Source: Kofleriaceae bacterium | GTDB taxonomy: Bacteria; Myxococcota_A; Polyangia; Haliangiales; Haliangiaceae | Assembly (NCBI GenBank): GCA_018058095.1 | Contig: JAGPCO010000026.1 | Span: forward strand, 1 to 64,000 | Length of the DNA stretch: 64,000 nucleotides | Direction of reading: 5' to 3' | Shown: piece by piece, positions 1 to 8,817 of the stretch | Numbering within the stretch: the stretch's first letter is position 1 | Layout: each line of letters opens with the position of its first letter | The notes under the pieces: model-generated | Seen by the model: the letters and a program-made list of their open reading frames with translations, nothing else | Databases searched by the model: none | Told to the model about the DNA's origin: nothing | Position numbers and translations under genes: made by a program

Positions 1-6
1 GCGGGG

Positions 7-380
7 GTGTGCGGCGTGGACCGGCCCGGGCGTCGGCTGAAGCCTCCTGCTGTGGACAGGCGCAGGGCGTGGCGCGGGTGGTGACGGGCGCGGAGAGGGG
101 TAGCGCCTGCCCACAGCAGTCCGCCCGAGCCTGGATAGGCGGACCCTGAGGGGTGTTTTTCACCCAAGACCCCTGACACCCGGCTTCGCCGGGTGGGGTC
201 AGGGACGGATTCGAAAGAATCCGGTTGGGGAGCCACGACAGCCCCGGCCGGCGAAGCCGGGCGTCAGGGCCCGCGTCATGGCCCGCGTCAGGGCCCGGCT
301 TCGCCGGGCGCCTGTCCACAGCGCGAGGCCGAAGGCCGACCCCGGGGCGATCCGAGGTCGTTACGGAGTCGGACTCCTAG
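7..380 (-). repeat. Left copy of a ~375-bp dispersed repeat rich in REP-type hairpins
   Basis: This stretch is, in reverse orientation, a near copy of 42173-42554 (most of it matches with scattered changes; the segment around 245-300 differs). It holds a 7-bp hairpin with a GAAA loop (206-223), cggcTTCgccg-type hairpins at about 180-194 and 297-309, and three arms of the motif gctgtggacaggcgc (49-63, 103-117 inverted, 308-322 inverted). The repeat runs into the stop codon of the gene at 377. Nothing in it looks coding. In the right copy a RAYT transposase begins 78 bp beyond the same repeat end, so a second RAYT could lie just left of base 1. Confidence 0.85.
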
Positions 381-1072
381 TAATACTGGTACCCGAGCAT
401 CACGCCGAACGTCGTCATGCGCAGCTGGTCGATGCCGTCCTCACCGATGAAGCCGCGGTGCAGCTCGGCCTGGACGCTCAGGCCGTGCTGGCCACGCCGC
501 CACACGTCGTAGCCACCACGGACGCCGAGGTCGAGGCCCTGCCGCCCGGTCGGATCGCCGCCGGTGTTGCTCTCGACGGTGACCGCGGCCACGCCAGCCC
601 CGGCCCCGAGCCACCAGCGCGGCCCGACGTACTTCTGGAACGCGGCGCCGATCAGGCCGCCGTTGCGCTGGATGTCGAACTCGTCGGTGCTGCTGACGCT
701 GGTCATGCGGAACGACACGGCCAGCGTCGGATCGAGGAACCAGCCGAGGCCGAGCCCGAACGAGGCGCCGCCCCAGCTGTCGCCGCCGCTGAACTGGTCG
801 GTCAGCGACAGCGAGCCGAACCCGAGCTGGAGCTCGACGGTGAGGCCACGGCGCGGATCGGGTGGAGCGGTCGCGCTGAGCTCGCTGCCCGACCACGCGG
901 TGTCCGGAGGCGGGGGCGCGCCGGGATCCGGCAGCGCGGTGGCCTCCGGGACCCCGGTGGTCTCCGGGGCCGCGGTGGTCTCCGGCGCCACGGGTGGCGG
1001 CATCGGATCGGTGGGTTGCGCCAGCGCCGCCGACGGCACCAGCAGGAGGAGCGCGACAAGCGACGTCCGCAT
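377..1072 (-). CDS. Secreted outer-membrane beta-barrel protein
   Basis: A 231-aa protein with a clear signal peptide (MRTSLVALLLL...AALAQ), a Pro/Ala/Thr-rich linker to about residue 65, then alternating hydrophobic strands ending in GYQYY, the aromatic C-terminus expected of an outer-membrane barrel. The start at 1072 is chosen because it begins the signal peptide; an upstream ATG at 1108 would add 12 residues. The barrel resembles OmpA-like or generic outer-membrane domains, but no ligand or function can be read. It lies next to a secreted amidase on the same strand (70 bp apart), which is consistent with an envelope role. Confidence 0.7.
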   Translation of the reverse strand: MRTSLVALLLLVPSAALAQPTDPMPPPVAPETTAAPETTGVPEATALPDPGAPPPPDTAWSGSELSATAPPDPRRGLTVELQLGFGSLSLTDQFSGGDSWGGASFGLGLGWFLDPTLAVSFRMTSVSSTDEFDIQRNGGLIGAAFQKYVGPRWWLGAGAGVAAVTVESNTGGDPTGRQGLDLGVRGGYDVWRRGQHGLSVQAELHRGFIGEDGIDQLRMTTFGVMLGYQYY

Positions 1073-1141
1073 CACCCCGACGTTGCGCCAGTTGCCCGGG
1101 CAGCGCAAGGACCACGGCTCGCGCCCACGCCAGGCCCGCGA

Positions 1142-2797
1142 TCAGGACAGCCGGCGCGTGCGCCGGCGCACACCGAGCAGGCCGGCCAGGGCCAGCACCA
1201 GCCCGCCGCCGAGTGACCGACCCACCCCGGCGGCCTGGCAGCAGCCCGCGCTGACGTCGTCGCAGGCCGGCTCGCCCGCGGTACACGGCATCGGGTCACC
1301 GCCACCATCGTCCCGCGCCTCGACCGTCACCGCGATCGCGTCGTCGGTCGGGCCGCCGCCCCACGGCGGGTCGGCGAACCAGGTCGCGCCGTCGGCGACC
1401 AGGCCGAAGGTCTGCGTCGTCGTGCCCGGCGCGGTCGCCAGCACGGTGAAGGCGAAGCGGCCGACCTCGCCGCGCGCGACCGGCGCCGCCACGGTGGCGG
1501 CCCGGGTCGGCCCGGGCCAGGTCGGCTGCGCCAGCGGCGACGCGGCGTCGCGCGGGGTCGGGGCCAGGAAGGTCACCCCCGGCTCCCAGGTCAGGCCGCC
1601 GGTGTTCTCGACCTCGATCCACACCTCGGTCGCCACGCCGACCGGGACGACCACGTTCTGGCCGGCTGGGCTCGACCGCGCGCCTGGTGCGCCGGCGTAC
1701 CAGGCCAGGTCGGCCCGCAGGTCGGCCAGCCGCGCGTACAGGAAGTCGCCCGGGCACGCGGTCGCGTTACCCGGCCAGTCGCGGTGGCCGCGGATGTTGT
1801 CTTCGGCGGTCGCGATGTCGTGCAGCCGGACCAGGGTCTGCACCAGCAGCTGCCCGCGCGCCAGCATCTCCTCGGTGACCGGCACGCTGTCGACGCCGGT
1901 CGGGCAGTCGGTCGGGTGGTAGCAGCCCATGAAACACACGGCCATGTTGCCGTCGTTGTTGCCGCCACCGGTGGCGCCGCTGGTGAGCCCGTACGGGCGC
2001 GCCTCGTACAACGTGCCGTCGAAGCCGACCAGGAACTGGTACGGGATGTCGCAGTAGGTGCCCGAGTCCTGCGCATAGGCCTGCACCCCACGCACGACCT
2101 CGGCGGTGGTCCCGCCCGAGGTCTGCGGCCCGGCGGTGTGGTGGATCGCCATCCGGTACCAGTCGTTCTCGACCGAGGTGCACTGGGTCGCGCGCGCGCC
2201 CCAGGTGGCGCGGGTGATCACCCCGATGGTGCCTAGCTCGTCGTCGAGCGCGCTGCTGACCGGCGGCGCCGCCCACGGCGTGACCGGCCCGAGGCCAGCC
2301 CGGGCCCGGCGCCCGGCCTCGGGGTAGGCCGGCTCGACCAGCTCCCACGACAGCGCGGTCAGGGCGGCGTCGCTGCCGCCGGCGACCCGCAGCTCGGCGG
2401 CCGGCCAGCGCGCGCCGAGGTCGGCGACGACGACGCGCTGGGCCGGACCGCGGTAGGTCTGGTCGAGCGCGACCCAGCCGCCCAGGCGGTCGCCATCGAC
2501 GCCGCGGGCCTCGATCACCAGGTCGGCGGCGGCGCCGTCGATCTCGACCCAGGCGGCCACGCGGCTGCCGGTCGTCGACGCGTCGGCGCTGGCGGACACG
2601 GCGACCCGCGGCGCCAGGACCCAGCCGCCGGCGCGGGCCCAGCCGGCGCGCTCGGCGCGGTCGGCGCGCCGGGTCGGCAGCACGTGGTCGTGGTCGGCGC
2701 CGTGGTCGGCGGCCGGCGCGGCGACGGCGGGCACGACGAGCGTCGCGCTGGTGATCGCGGCGAGGAGCATGGCGGTGGTGGTGCTGGTGGTGGACAT
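1142..2797 (-). CDS. Secreted N-acetylmuramoyl-L-alanine amidase, PGRP type, with C-terminal sorting tag
   Basis: The 551-aa protein has a signal peptide (1-27), a beta-rich N-terminal region, a PGRP/amidase_2 domain at about 190-360, an Ig-like domain similar to the NBR1 type at about 370-480, and a C-terminal tag. In the amidase domain IHHTAGP (H219/H220), GHRDW (H338) and ACPGDFL (C348) fit the Zn-binding His, His, Cys set. The end has paired cysteines (SAGCCQ, about 518), a hydrophobic helix and an Arg-rich tail, like the MYXO-CTERM surface-sorting signal. It likely cleaves the glycan-peptide bond of peptidoglycan outside the cell, in prey or self wall. The upstream purine-rich sequence ggag suggests an ordinary leadered mRNA. 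Confidence 0.85.
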   Translation of the reverse strand: MSTTSTTTAMLLAAITSATLVVPAVAAPAADHGADHDHVLPTRRADRAERAGWARAGGWVLAPRVAVSASADASTTGSRVAAWVEIDGAAADLVIEARGVDGDRLGGWVALDQTYRGPAQRVVVADLGARWPAAELRVAGGSDAALTALSWELVEPAYPEAGRRARAGLGPVTPWAAPPVSSALDDELGTIGVITRATWGARATQCTSVENDWYRMAIHHTAGPQTSGGTTAEVVRGVQAYAQDSGTYCDIPYQFLVGFDGTLYEARPYGLTSGATGGGNNDGNMAVCFMGCYHPTDCPTGVDSVPVTEEMLARGQLLVQTLVRLHDIATAEDNIRGHRDWPGNATACPGDFLYARLADLRADLAWYAGAPGARSSPAGQNVVVPVGVATEVWIEVENTGGLTWEPGVTFLAPTPRDAASPLAQPTWPGPTRAATVAAPVARGEVGRFAFTVLATAPGTTTQTFGLVADGATWFADPPWGGGPTDDAIAVTVEARDDGGGDPMPCTAGEPACDDVSAGCCQAAGVGRSLGGGLVLALAGLLGVRRRTRRLS

Positions 2798-2948
2798 GTC
2801 GGGCTCCGCGAGACGAGGTCAGCAAACGTCGTGCCGGCCGCCACGCCCCACCCCATCTCCCGCCGGCACCACGGCCCGCCACCTTACTACGGTCGTCGCG
2901 GCCCCGTCGCCGCGTTCCGACGGGGCCCGGTGGGCACCGCTGCAACCA

Positions 2949-4013
2949 TCAGGTTGCAGGCACCACGTGGCCCGGCCGGTACCACGGCACGCCGGCCGGG
3001 CGGGTGAAGCCGAGCAGCGAGAACGAGATGCTGACGTCGAGCGCGCTGACCCGGTGCCACCAGCCGGCCGGCAGGAACAGGGTGTCGCCCGGGCCGAGCT
3101 CGACGGTGCGGACCTGCAGCGCGCGCAGCGCCGGGTGCGCCGCGGTGGCGCGCGCGTCGAGGTCGACCGGGCTGTAGAAGCCGTCGACCGGATCGAGCAG
3201 GAGCGCGGTCTGGGTCGGCGCGATCAGCTCGAACCGCTTGCGCCCGACCAGCTGGTTGAACAGCACGGCGGTGGTGTCGTGGTGCAGCGGCGTGACCGTG
3301 CCGGCCGGGCCGATCCACAGCGAGGTCGAGCCCGGCGCGACCGGAGCGGAGATGATGCCCTTCGGCGGGCGCACGTCGGCCAGCAGGCGGGCGAACGCCG
3401 GCCGGCGCATGGCGTGGTTGTTAGCGACCAGGTACAGGTCGTTGCTGACCCCGGCCGCCTCGACGCGGTCGAGGAACTCGGCCAGCCGCATGCGCCGGCT
3501 GTGCCGCGCCGTGTTCTGGTCGTAGCGCGGGTCGCCGGCGCGCCCGACCACCACGTCGAGGCGCTGGTCGCCCAGGGTGCGGCGGAAGTAAGCCAGGCTC
3601 CAGCGCCGCCGCGCCGGCCAGCGCGCGGCGACGTCGGTCAGCACCACCGGACGGCTGCACGCGACGTAGGCCCGGTAGAACTCGTCGGCGGACGGGCAGG
3701 TCCGCCGCTCGACCGCGGTCGGGGTCGGATCCTGGCCGGCGACGTGGCGCGCCAGCGCGGCGACCAGCTCGAGCCGCTGCACCCGCGCCGTCAGGCGGCG
3801 CGCGACCTCGGTCGCCGGCGACGCCGCCAGCGCCGCCACCTCGGCCGCTGCCCGCCGCTGGCCAACGCCGGCCGCGACCAGGCCGTCGACGACCCGGGCC
3901 GCGTCGGCCCCGGCGCACAGGTTCTCGACGATCCACTCGCGCCAGGCCGGGCTGATCGCCGGCGCGGCGCGGGCGCGCGAGGATCGAGCTCGGGCCGCCG
4001 GCGCGCGCCGCAT
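2949..4013 (-). CDS. Cupin_8 / JmjC-type Fe(II) 2-oxoglutarate oxygenase
   Basis: The 354-aa protein has a helical N-terminal part (1-100) and a JmjC-type cupin domain (about 105-340). The iron-binding facial triad is visible: H244 and D246 in LHHDTT and H320 in GWWHRV; the SFSLL strand follows. PAGWWH is typical of Cupin_8 hydroxylases. Such enzymes hydroxylate proteins or small molecules using 2-oxoglutarate. Its start overlaps the stop of the upstream Pro-Gln-Val lipoprotein gene (TGATG), so it is probably translationally coupled to it; whether that protein is its substrate is only a hypothesis. The N-terminal helical region is not recognised. Confidence 0.8.
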   Translation of the reverse strand: MRRAPAARARSSRARAAPAISPAWREWIVENLCAGADAARVVDGLVAAGVGQRRAAAEVAALAASPATEVARRLTARVQRLELVAALARHVAGQDPTPTAVERRTCPSADEFYRAYVACSRPVVLTDVAARWPARRRWSLAYFRRTLGDQRLDVVVGRAGDPRYDQNTARHSRRMRLAEFLDRVEAAGVSNDLYLVANNHAMRRPAFARLLADVRPPKGIISAPVAPGSTSLWIGPAGTVTPLHHDTTAVLFNQLVGRKRFELIAPTQTALLLDPVDGFYSPVDLDARATAAHPALRALQVRTVELGPGDTLFLPAGWWHRVSALDVSISFSLLGFTRPAGVPWYRPGHVVPAT

Positions 4014-4612
4014 CAGCGCAGGCGGTCGAACGGTCCGACGACGATCGGCGCCGCGGTCGGGCTCGGCGTGGGCGGCTTGGGCGGCGGCGACTTCGGCGTC
4101 TGCGGCGCCGGCGCCTCCGGCTCGCCTTGGTCGCCGCGCGGCACCTGCGGCGGTACCTTGTCCTTGCGCCGGAGCTGCCGCTCCTCGGGCGACTCAATGA
4201 TCTGCGGCGGCGGTGGTGGTGGCTGCGGGGCCACGACCCGGCGCTGGGTCTGGGGCGGCACCTGCGGCGCCACGTCGACCTGCGGCGGCGCGTCGACCTG
4301 CGGCGCGACCACCTGCGGCGGCACCTGCGGTGGCGGCGGGTACTCGACCTGGGGCGCCTGCGGCGGCACCTGTGGTGGCGGCGGCGAAACCTGCTCGACC
4401 TGCGGCGGCGGCGGGTCGGCGTACATCTGCGGTGGCTGCGGCGGCTGCGACCGTGTCGCCTTGGGCCCGCAGCCCAGCCCGCCGGCCATCGCCGCCGCGG
4501 TCACCGCGGCCATGGCCGGCTGCGGCGGACGCGGCAGCAGCCGGGCCAGCCCAGCCCGCTTCGGCGTCGACGACGGCGCGCGCGCGGCGCGCGGGCGACC
4601 GGCGCCCTTCAT
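4013..4612 (-). CDS. Proline/glutamine/valine-rich probable lipoprotein
   Basis: A 199-aa protein with a long basic N-region, a hydrophobic Ala-rich stretch and a lipobox-like LGCG at about residue 48. From about 55 to 135 it is a low-complexity tract dominated by PPQV units (for example PPPPQVPPQ, APQVDAPPQVDV), followed by a charged, Pro-rich tail. It has no catalytic domain. It overlaps the upstream 77-aa gene by ATGA and the downstream oxygenase gene by TGATG. The translation shows a consistent composition bias on this strand, and coupling on both sides supports it being real. It could be a periplasm-spanning linker or an oxygenase substrate. Confidence 0.65.
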   Translation of the reverse strand: MKGAGRPRAARAPSSTPKRAGLARLLPRPPQPAMAAVTAAAMAGGLGCGPKATRSQPPQPPQMYADPPPPQVEQVSPPPPQVPPQAPQVEYPPPPQVPPQVVAPQVDAPPQVDVAPQVPPQTQRRVVAPQPPPPPPQIIESPEERQLRRKDKVPPQVPRGDQGEPEAPAPQTPKSPPPKPPTPSPTAAPIVVGPFDRLR

Positions 4613-4842
4613 TCCCGCGCCGCTTCCTTCGAGCCGACGATCGTCATGTTCATGCCGATCTGGACCGACACCGCCTTGCCGTCGATCTGCACCGTGGTCT
4701 TGCCGTTGAGGTACCAGCCGAACGAGCCGGTCGAGAACGCCTTGACCTCGGCCAGCATCTCCGAGCCGTTGATCACGATCTTGAGCGGCTCCGCCTTCTC
4801 GAGGAACTGGGCCTGGGTGACGGGACAGGGGGATTTGGCCAT
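4609..4842 (-). CDS. Small conserved-looking 77-aa protein of unknown function
   Basis: A 77-aa cytosolic-looking protein starting MAKSPCPVTQAQF, with mostly beta-type sequence (LKIVINGSE, FGWYLNGKTTVQIDG, VSVQIGMNMTIVGS). I do not recognise a named family. It is the first gene of a coupled trio with the Pro-rich lipoprotein (ATGA overlap) and the JmjC-type oxygenase. A TACCTT hexamer ends 9 bp before the ATG, consistent with a promoter and a very short leader. It is unlike its shadow frames in having balanced residue use. Confidence 0.7.
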   Translation of the reverse strand: MAKSPCPVTQAQFLEKAEPLKIVINGSEMLAEVKAFSTGSFGWYLNGKTTVQIDGKAVSVQIGMNMTIVGSKEAARE

Positions 4843-4851
4843 GGCCCGGTC

Positions 4852-4857
4852 AAGGTA
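4852..4857 (-). promoter_or_regulatory. -10-like hexamer of the 4842 operon
   Basis: On the minus strand this reads TACCTT and ends 9 bp before the ATG at 4842, the position expected for a sigma-70 -10 element of an almost leaderless mRNA. Confidence 0.5.
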
Positions 4858-4865
4858 GCACACCG

Positions 4866-6085
<1,220 letters not shown>

Positions 6086-6089
<4 letters not shown>

Positions 6090-7318
6090 CGCCCGACCAC
6101 GAAGCTGACGGTGGTGGTGACGCTGCCGCCGATGTTGATGGTCTGGACCCGGCGCGCGCCATCGACCTGCATCGCCCCGGCGGCGCCGGTGACCTGACGA
6201 TGGGCGTCGACCAGCATGCGCACCCCGGTGGCGCCGACCGGGTGGCCGGCGCCGATCAGGCCACCCGACGGGTTGATCGGGGTCGCCCCACCCGGCCCCA
6301 GCCGACCGCTGGCGATGACCTCGCCGGGCCGGCCGATCGGCCCCAGGCCGAGGTGATCGATCAACATGTAGGCGGTGATGCTGAAGCAGTCGTGCAGCTC
6401 GACCGCGTCGATGTCGTCGACGCCGGCCAGCCCGGCCCGGCGCCAGGCGTCCTCGAGCGCCCACCGCACCGTCGGCATCAGGTAGCCGTCGACGCCCGGC
6501 GCGGCCGCCAGCTTGGCCGCCAGCCCGAGCGGCGCGGTGCGGTGGCCCCAGCCGAGCAGGCGCGGCACGTCGTCGAGGTTGCGCCCGGTCCGCGCCGCCC
6601 ACCGCGCCGCCGCCGCCGGCGACGCCAGGAACAACACGGCGGCGCCATCGGTGAGCTGGGCGCAGTCGTGGCGACGGACCCGACCCTCGATGACCGGGTT
6701 GGCCGCGTCGTCCTCGGCGAACTGGGCGTCGCCCAGGACCCAGCTCCGGGTCTGCGCACGCGGGTTGTGGCGGGCGTTGGCGAAGCCCTGCCGGGCCAGC
6801 GCCACCAGGTGCGCGCGGTCGAGCCCCCAGCGCTCGGCGTAGGCCTCGGTCACCGTCGAGAACATGGCCGGCCACAGGTAGGTCGCGTCCTGGCCCTCGT
6901 GCCCGGCCCAGGCCGCCACGCCCAGGTGCGCCGCCGCCTGCGCGCCGCTGACGTTACGCAGCTGCTCGATGCCGACCACGCAGGCCAGGTCACACCGGCC
7001 GGCCTCGAGCTCGGCCGCCGCCGCCAGCACGGCGACCGAGCCCGACGCACACGCCGCCTCGTGGCGCGCGGTCGGCAGGCCGATCCACTCCGGGCGCGCG
7101 ACCGGGAACAGGCCGCCGAGCTGGCCCTGCCCCGCGAACAGCTCGGCCGTGAAGTTGCCGACGTGGCCGGCGTCGACCTCGGCCGCGTCGACCTGACATG
7201 CGGCGATGGCCTCGTCGACCGCGCCGGCGAAGGCGGCGGCCAGGTCGATCCCATCGCGGTGCCAGGCCCGGGCGAAGTCGGTGTAGGTCCCGCCGAGGAC
7301 GAAGACCGGCGCGGTCAC
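6086..7318 (-). CDS. SCPx-type thiolase / lipid-transfer thiolase-like protein
   Basis: This 410-aa protein belongs to the thiolase superfamily branch typified by the thiolase domain of sterol carrier protein X: catalytic Cys in EAACASGS, HDCFSIT instead of the NEAFA loop, and GGLIGAGHPVGATG. These proteins usually act on branched, sterol or long-chain 3-oxoacyl-CoAs. No SCP2 or DUF35 partner gene sits beside it, which is unusual because many bacterial homologues pair with a Zn-ribbon OB-fold protein. The GTG start overlaps the stop of the carotenoid oxygenase gene (GTGA), and its own stop overlaps the next thiolase, so all three are coupled. Confidence 0.85.
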
Positions 7319-8727
7319 GACGCCGGCGCCCAGCAGCCGTGGAAGCCGAGCGGCACCCGCACCGGCAGCAGGACCCGGGCCCGCACGGTCAGGTCGTGCT
7401 CGAAGATCATCACCTCCGACCGCCCGGTGCCCTCGTCGTGGACGTAGCTCAGCACGTAGGTGTCGTCGCCGGCGCCGACGCCGGGCGCCGCTCCGACCCG
7501 CGGCGCCACCGCCACCTCGCTGCCGAAGCGGCCCGGCCCGAAGTCGTGGGCGGCCAGGTGCCGGCCGTCCATGCCGACCTTGCGCACGCCGGTGAAGGTC
7601 AGGGTCGGCGTCGGGCCGAGGGTCACCGCGTAGCCGACCGGCCCGGGCTGCCCGACCACGCGGTGATCGACCACCGGGAACTCCAGGTTGGCGTCGTCGA
7701 GCTGCTGCTCGCGCAGCGCGCCGGTGGCGAGGTCGAGCTCCCACCGCCACAGCGCCGCGGTCAGGCGCAGGTTGGCCATCATCGGCGCGAACCGGCCGTC
7801 GGCCGGGTCGACCGCCGGCAGCGGGTCGGCGGTGCGGCAGCCGATGACGACGACGCGGTCGCCGTCGTCCCAGGCGTTGACCACGTGATAGACGTAGGCC
7901 GGCGTGGCGTCGAACCAGCGCGCCGCGCCGCCGGCGCGTGGCACCACGCCGAAGCGCAGCGGCAGGTCGCGGTCGACCCGCACGCCCCAGCGCCCGGCCG
8001 CGACCGCCTTGGGGTGCGGCACCAGCGGCGGATCCATCACCACCACGAAGCGTTCGGTGATGGCCAGGTCGTGCGGCACGCGCGGGCCCGGCAGCGGCAC
8101 CGGCTGGTGCAGGCGGAGGTGCCCGTCGGCGTCGACCACGCCGACGTGTAGGTACGGCGCGGTCGGGCTGCTGGCGAAGAACACCAGCTCGCCGGTGCGC
8201 GGGCACACCTTGGCGTGGGCCGACACCCGCAGCCCCGGCTGGCCCCAGTCGCGACCGCCGCGCCCGGCCAGGCTGTGCGGGTCGAGCGCTTGCGGCTGGC
8301 CCGACATGTACCAGAGCGCCAGCGCCTCGCCGCGGTGCACCACCAGGTCGGTGTTGGCGGTGTCCTTGTACGGGGCCCCGGCCGGGTTACCGGCGGTCGG
8401 CTCGAGCAGGCCGGTCCAGCGCGGCCCACCGGCCTCGACCTCCGATGCCAGGCCCGGGGTGGCGACCCAGCGCGCGCGGTAGCTGACCTGCCCGTCGGCG
8501 ACGGTGAAGCCGTGCACCATGCCGTCGCCATCGAACCAGTGGTACTCGCCGCGCGGCGGCAGGCGCGGGTTGGGACCGTTGCGCAGGAACGTCCCGGCCA
8601 GATCACGCGGCACCTGGCCGATCACCTCGAAGCCCTCGCCGACCGTGGCCTCGGCCGCGGTCGGCGCGAAGCTGCCGTGCAGGTAGGGGTTGACCGTGCG
8701 AACACCCGGCGCCGCGGTGGTGGCCAT
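7315..8727 (-). CDS. Carotenoid cleavage oxygenase (RPE65 family)
   Basis: A 470-aa seven-bladed-propeller dioxygenase. The four iron-ligand histidines are in place: SAHAK (H171), VPHDLAITE (H219), YVYHVVNAW (H281) and GFHGCW (H463); LRNGPNPR near residue 50 and WFDGDGM are family signatures. It cleaves a double bond in carotenoids, apocarotenoids or stilbene-type substrates with O2. The length is normal. It leads an operon with two thiolases through GTGA overlaps, so its product may enter beta-oxidation. A CATGCT hexamer ends 9 bp upstream of the ATG, weaker than the TANNNT seen elsewhere. Confidence 0.9.
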   Translation of the reverse strand: MATTAAPGVRTVNPYLHGSFAPTAAEATVGEGFEVIGQVPRDLAGTFLRNGPNPRLPPRGEYHWFDGDGMVHGFTVADGQVSYRARWVATPGLASEVEAGGPRWTGLLEPTAGNPAGAPYKDTANTDLVVHRGEALALWYMSGQPQALDPHSLAGRGGRDWGQPGLRVSAHAKVCPRTGELVFFASSPTAPYLHVGVVDADGHLRLHQPVPLPGPRVPHDLAITERFVVVMDPPLVPHPKAVAAGRWGVRVDRDLPLRFGVVPRAGGAARWFDATPAYVYHVVNAWDDGDRVVVIGCRTADPLPAVDPADGRFAPMMANLRLTAALWRWELDLATGALREQQLDDANLEFPVVDHRVVGQPGPVGYAVTLGPTPTLTFTGVRKVGMDGRHLAAHDFGPGRFGSEVAVAPRVGAAPGVGAGDDTYVLSYVHDEGTGRSEVMIFEHDLTVRARVLLPVRVPLGFHGCWAPAS

Positions 8728-8805
8728 AGGGACCGAGCATGCGGCCGGTCCGTGCGCGGCGGCAAGCGCTGGCGTCGGCGGCCAGCGCCGCCGGCGCCCG
8801 CTCGT

Positions 8806-8811
8806 TATAGT
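8806..8811 (+). promoter_or_regulatory. -10-like hexamer of the Hsp70 operon
   Basis: TATAGT ends 6 bp before the GTG at 8818. With a usual -10 to start-site distance, transcription would begin at the start codon itself. Confidence 0.6.
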
Positions 8812-8817
8812 CGACGG

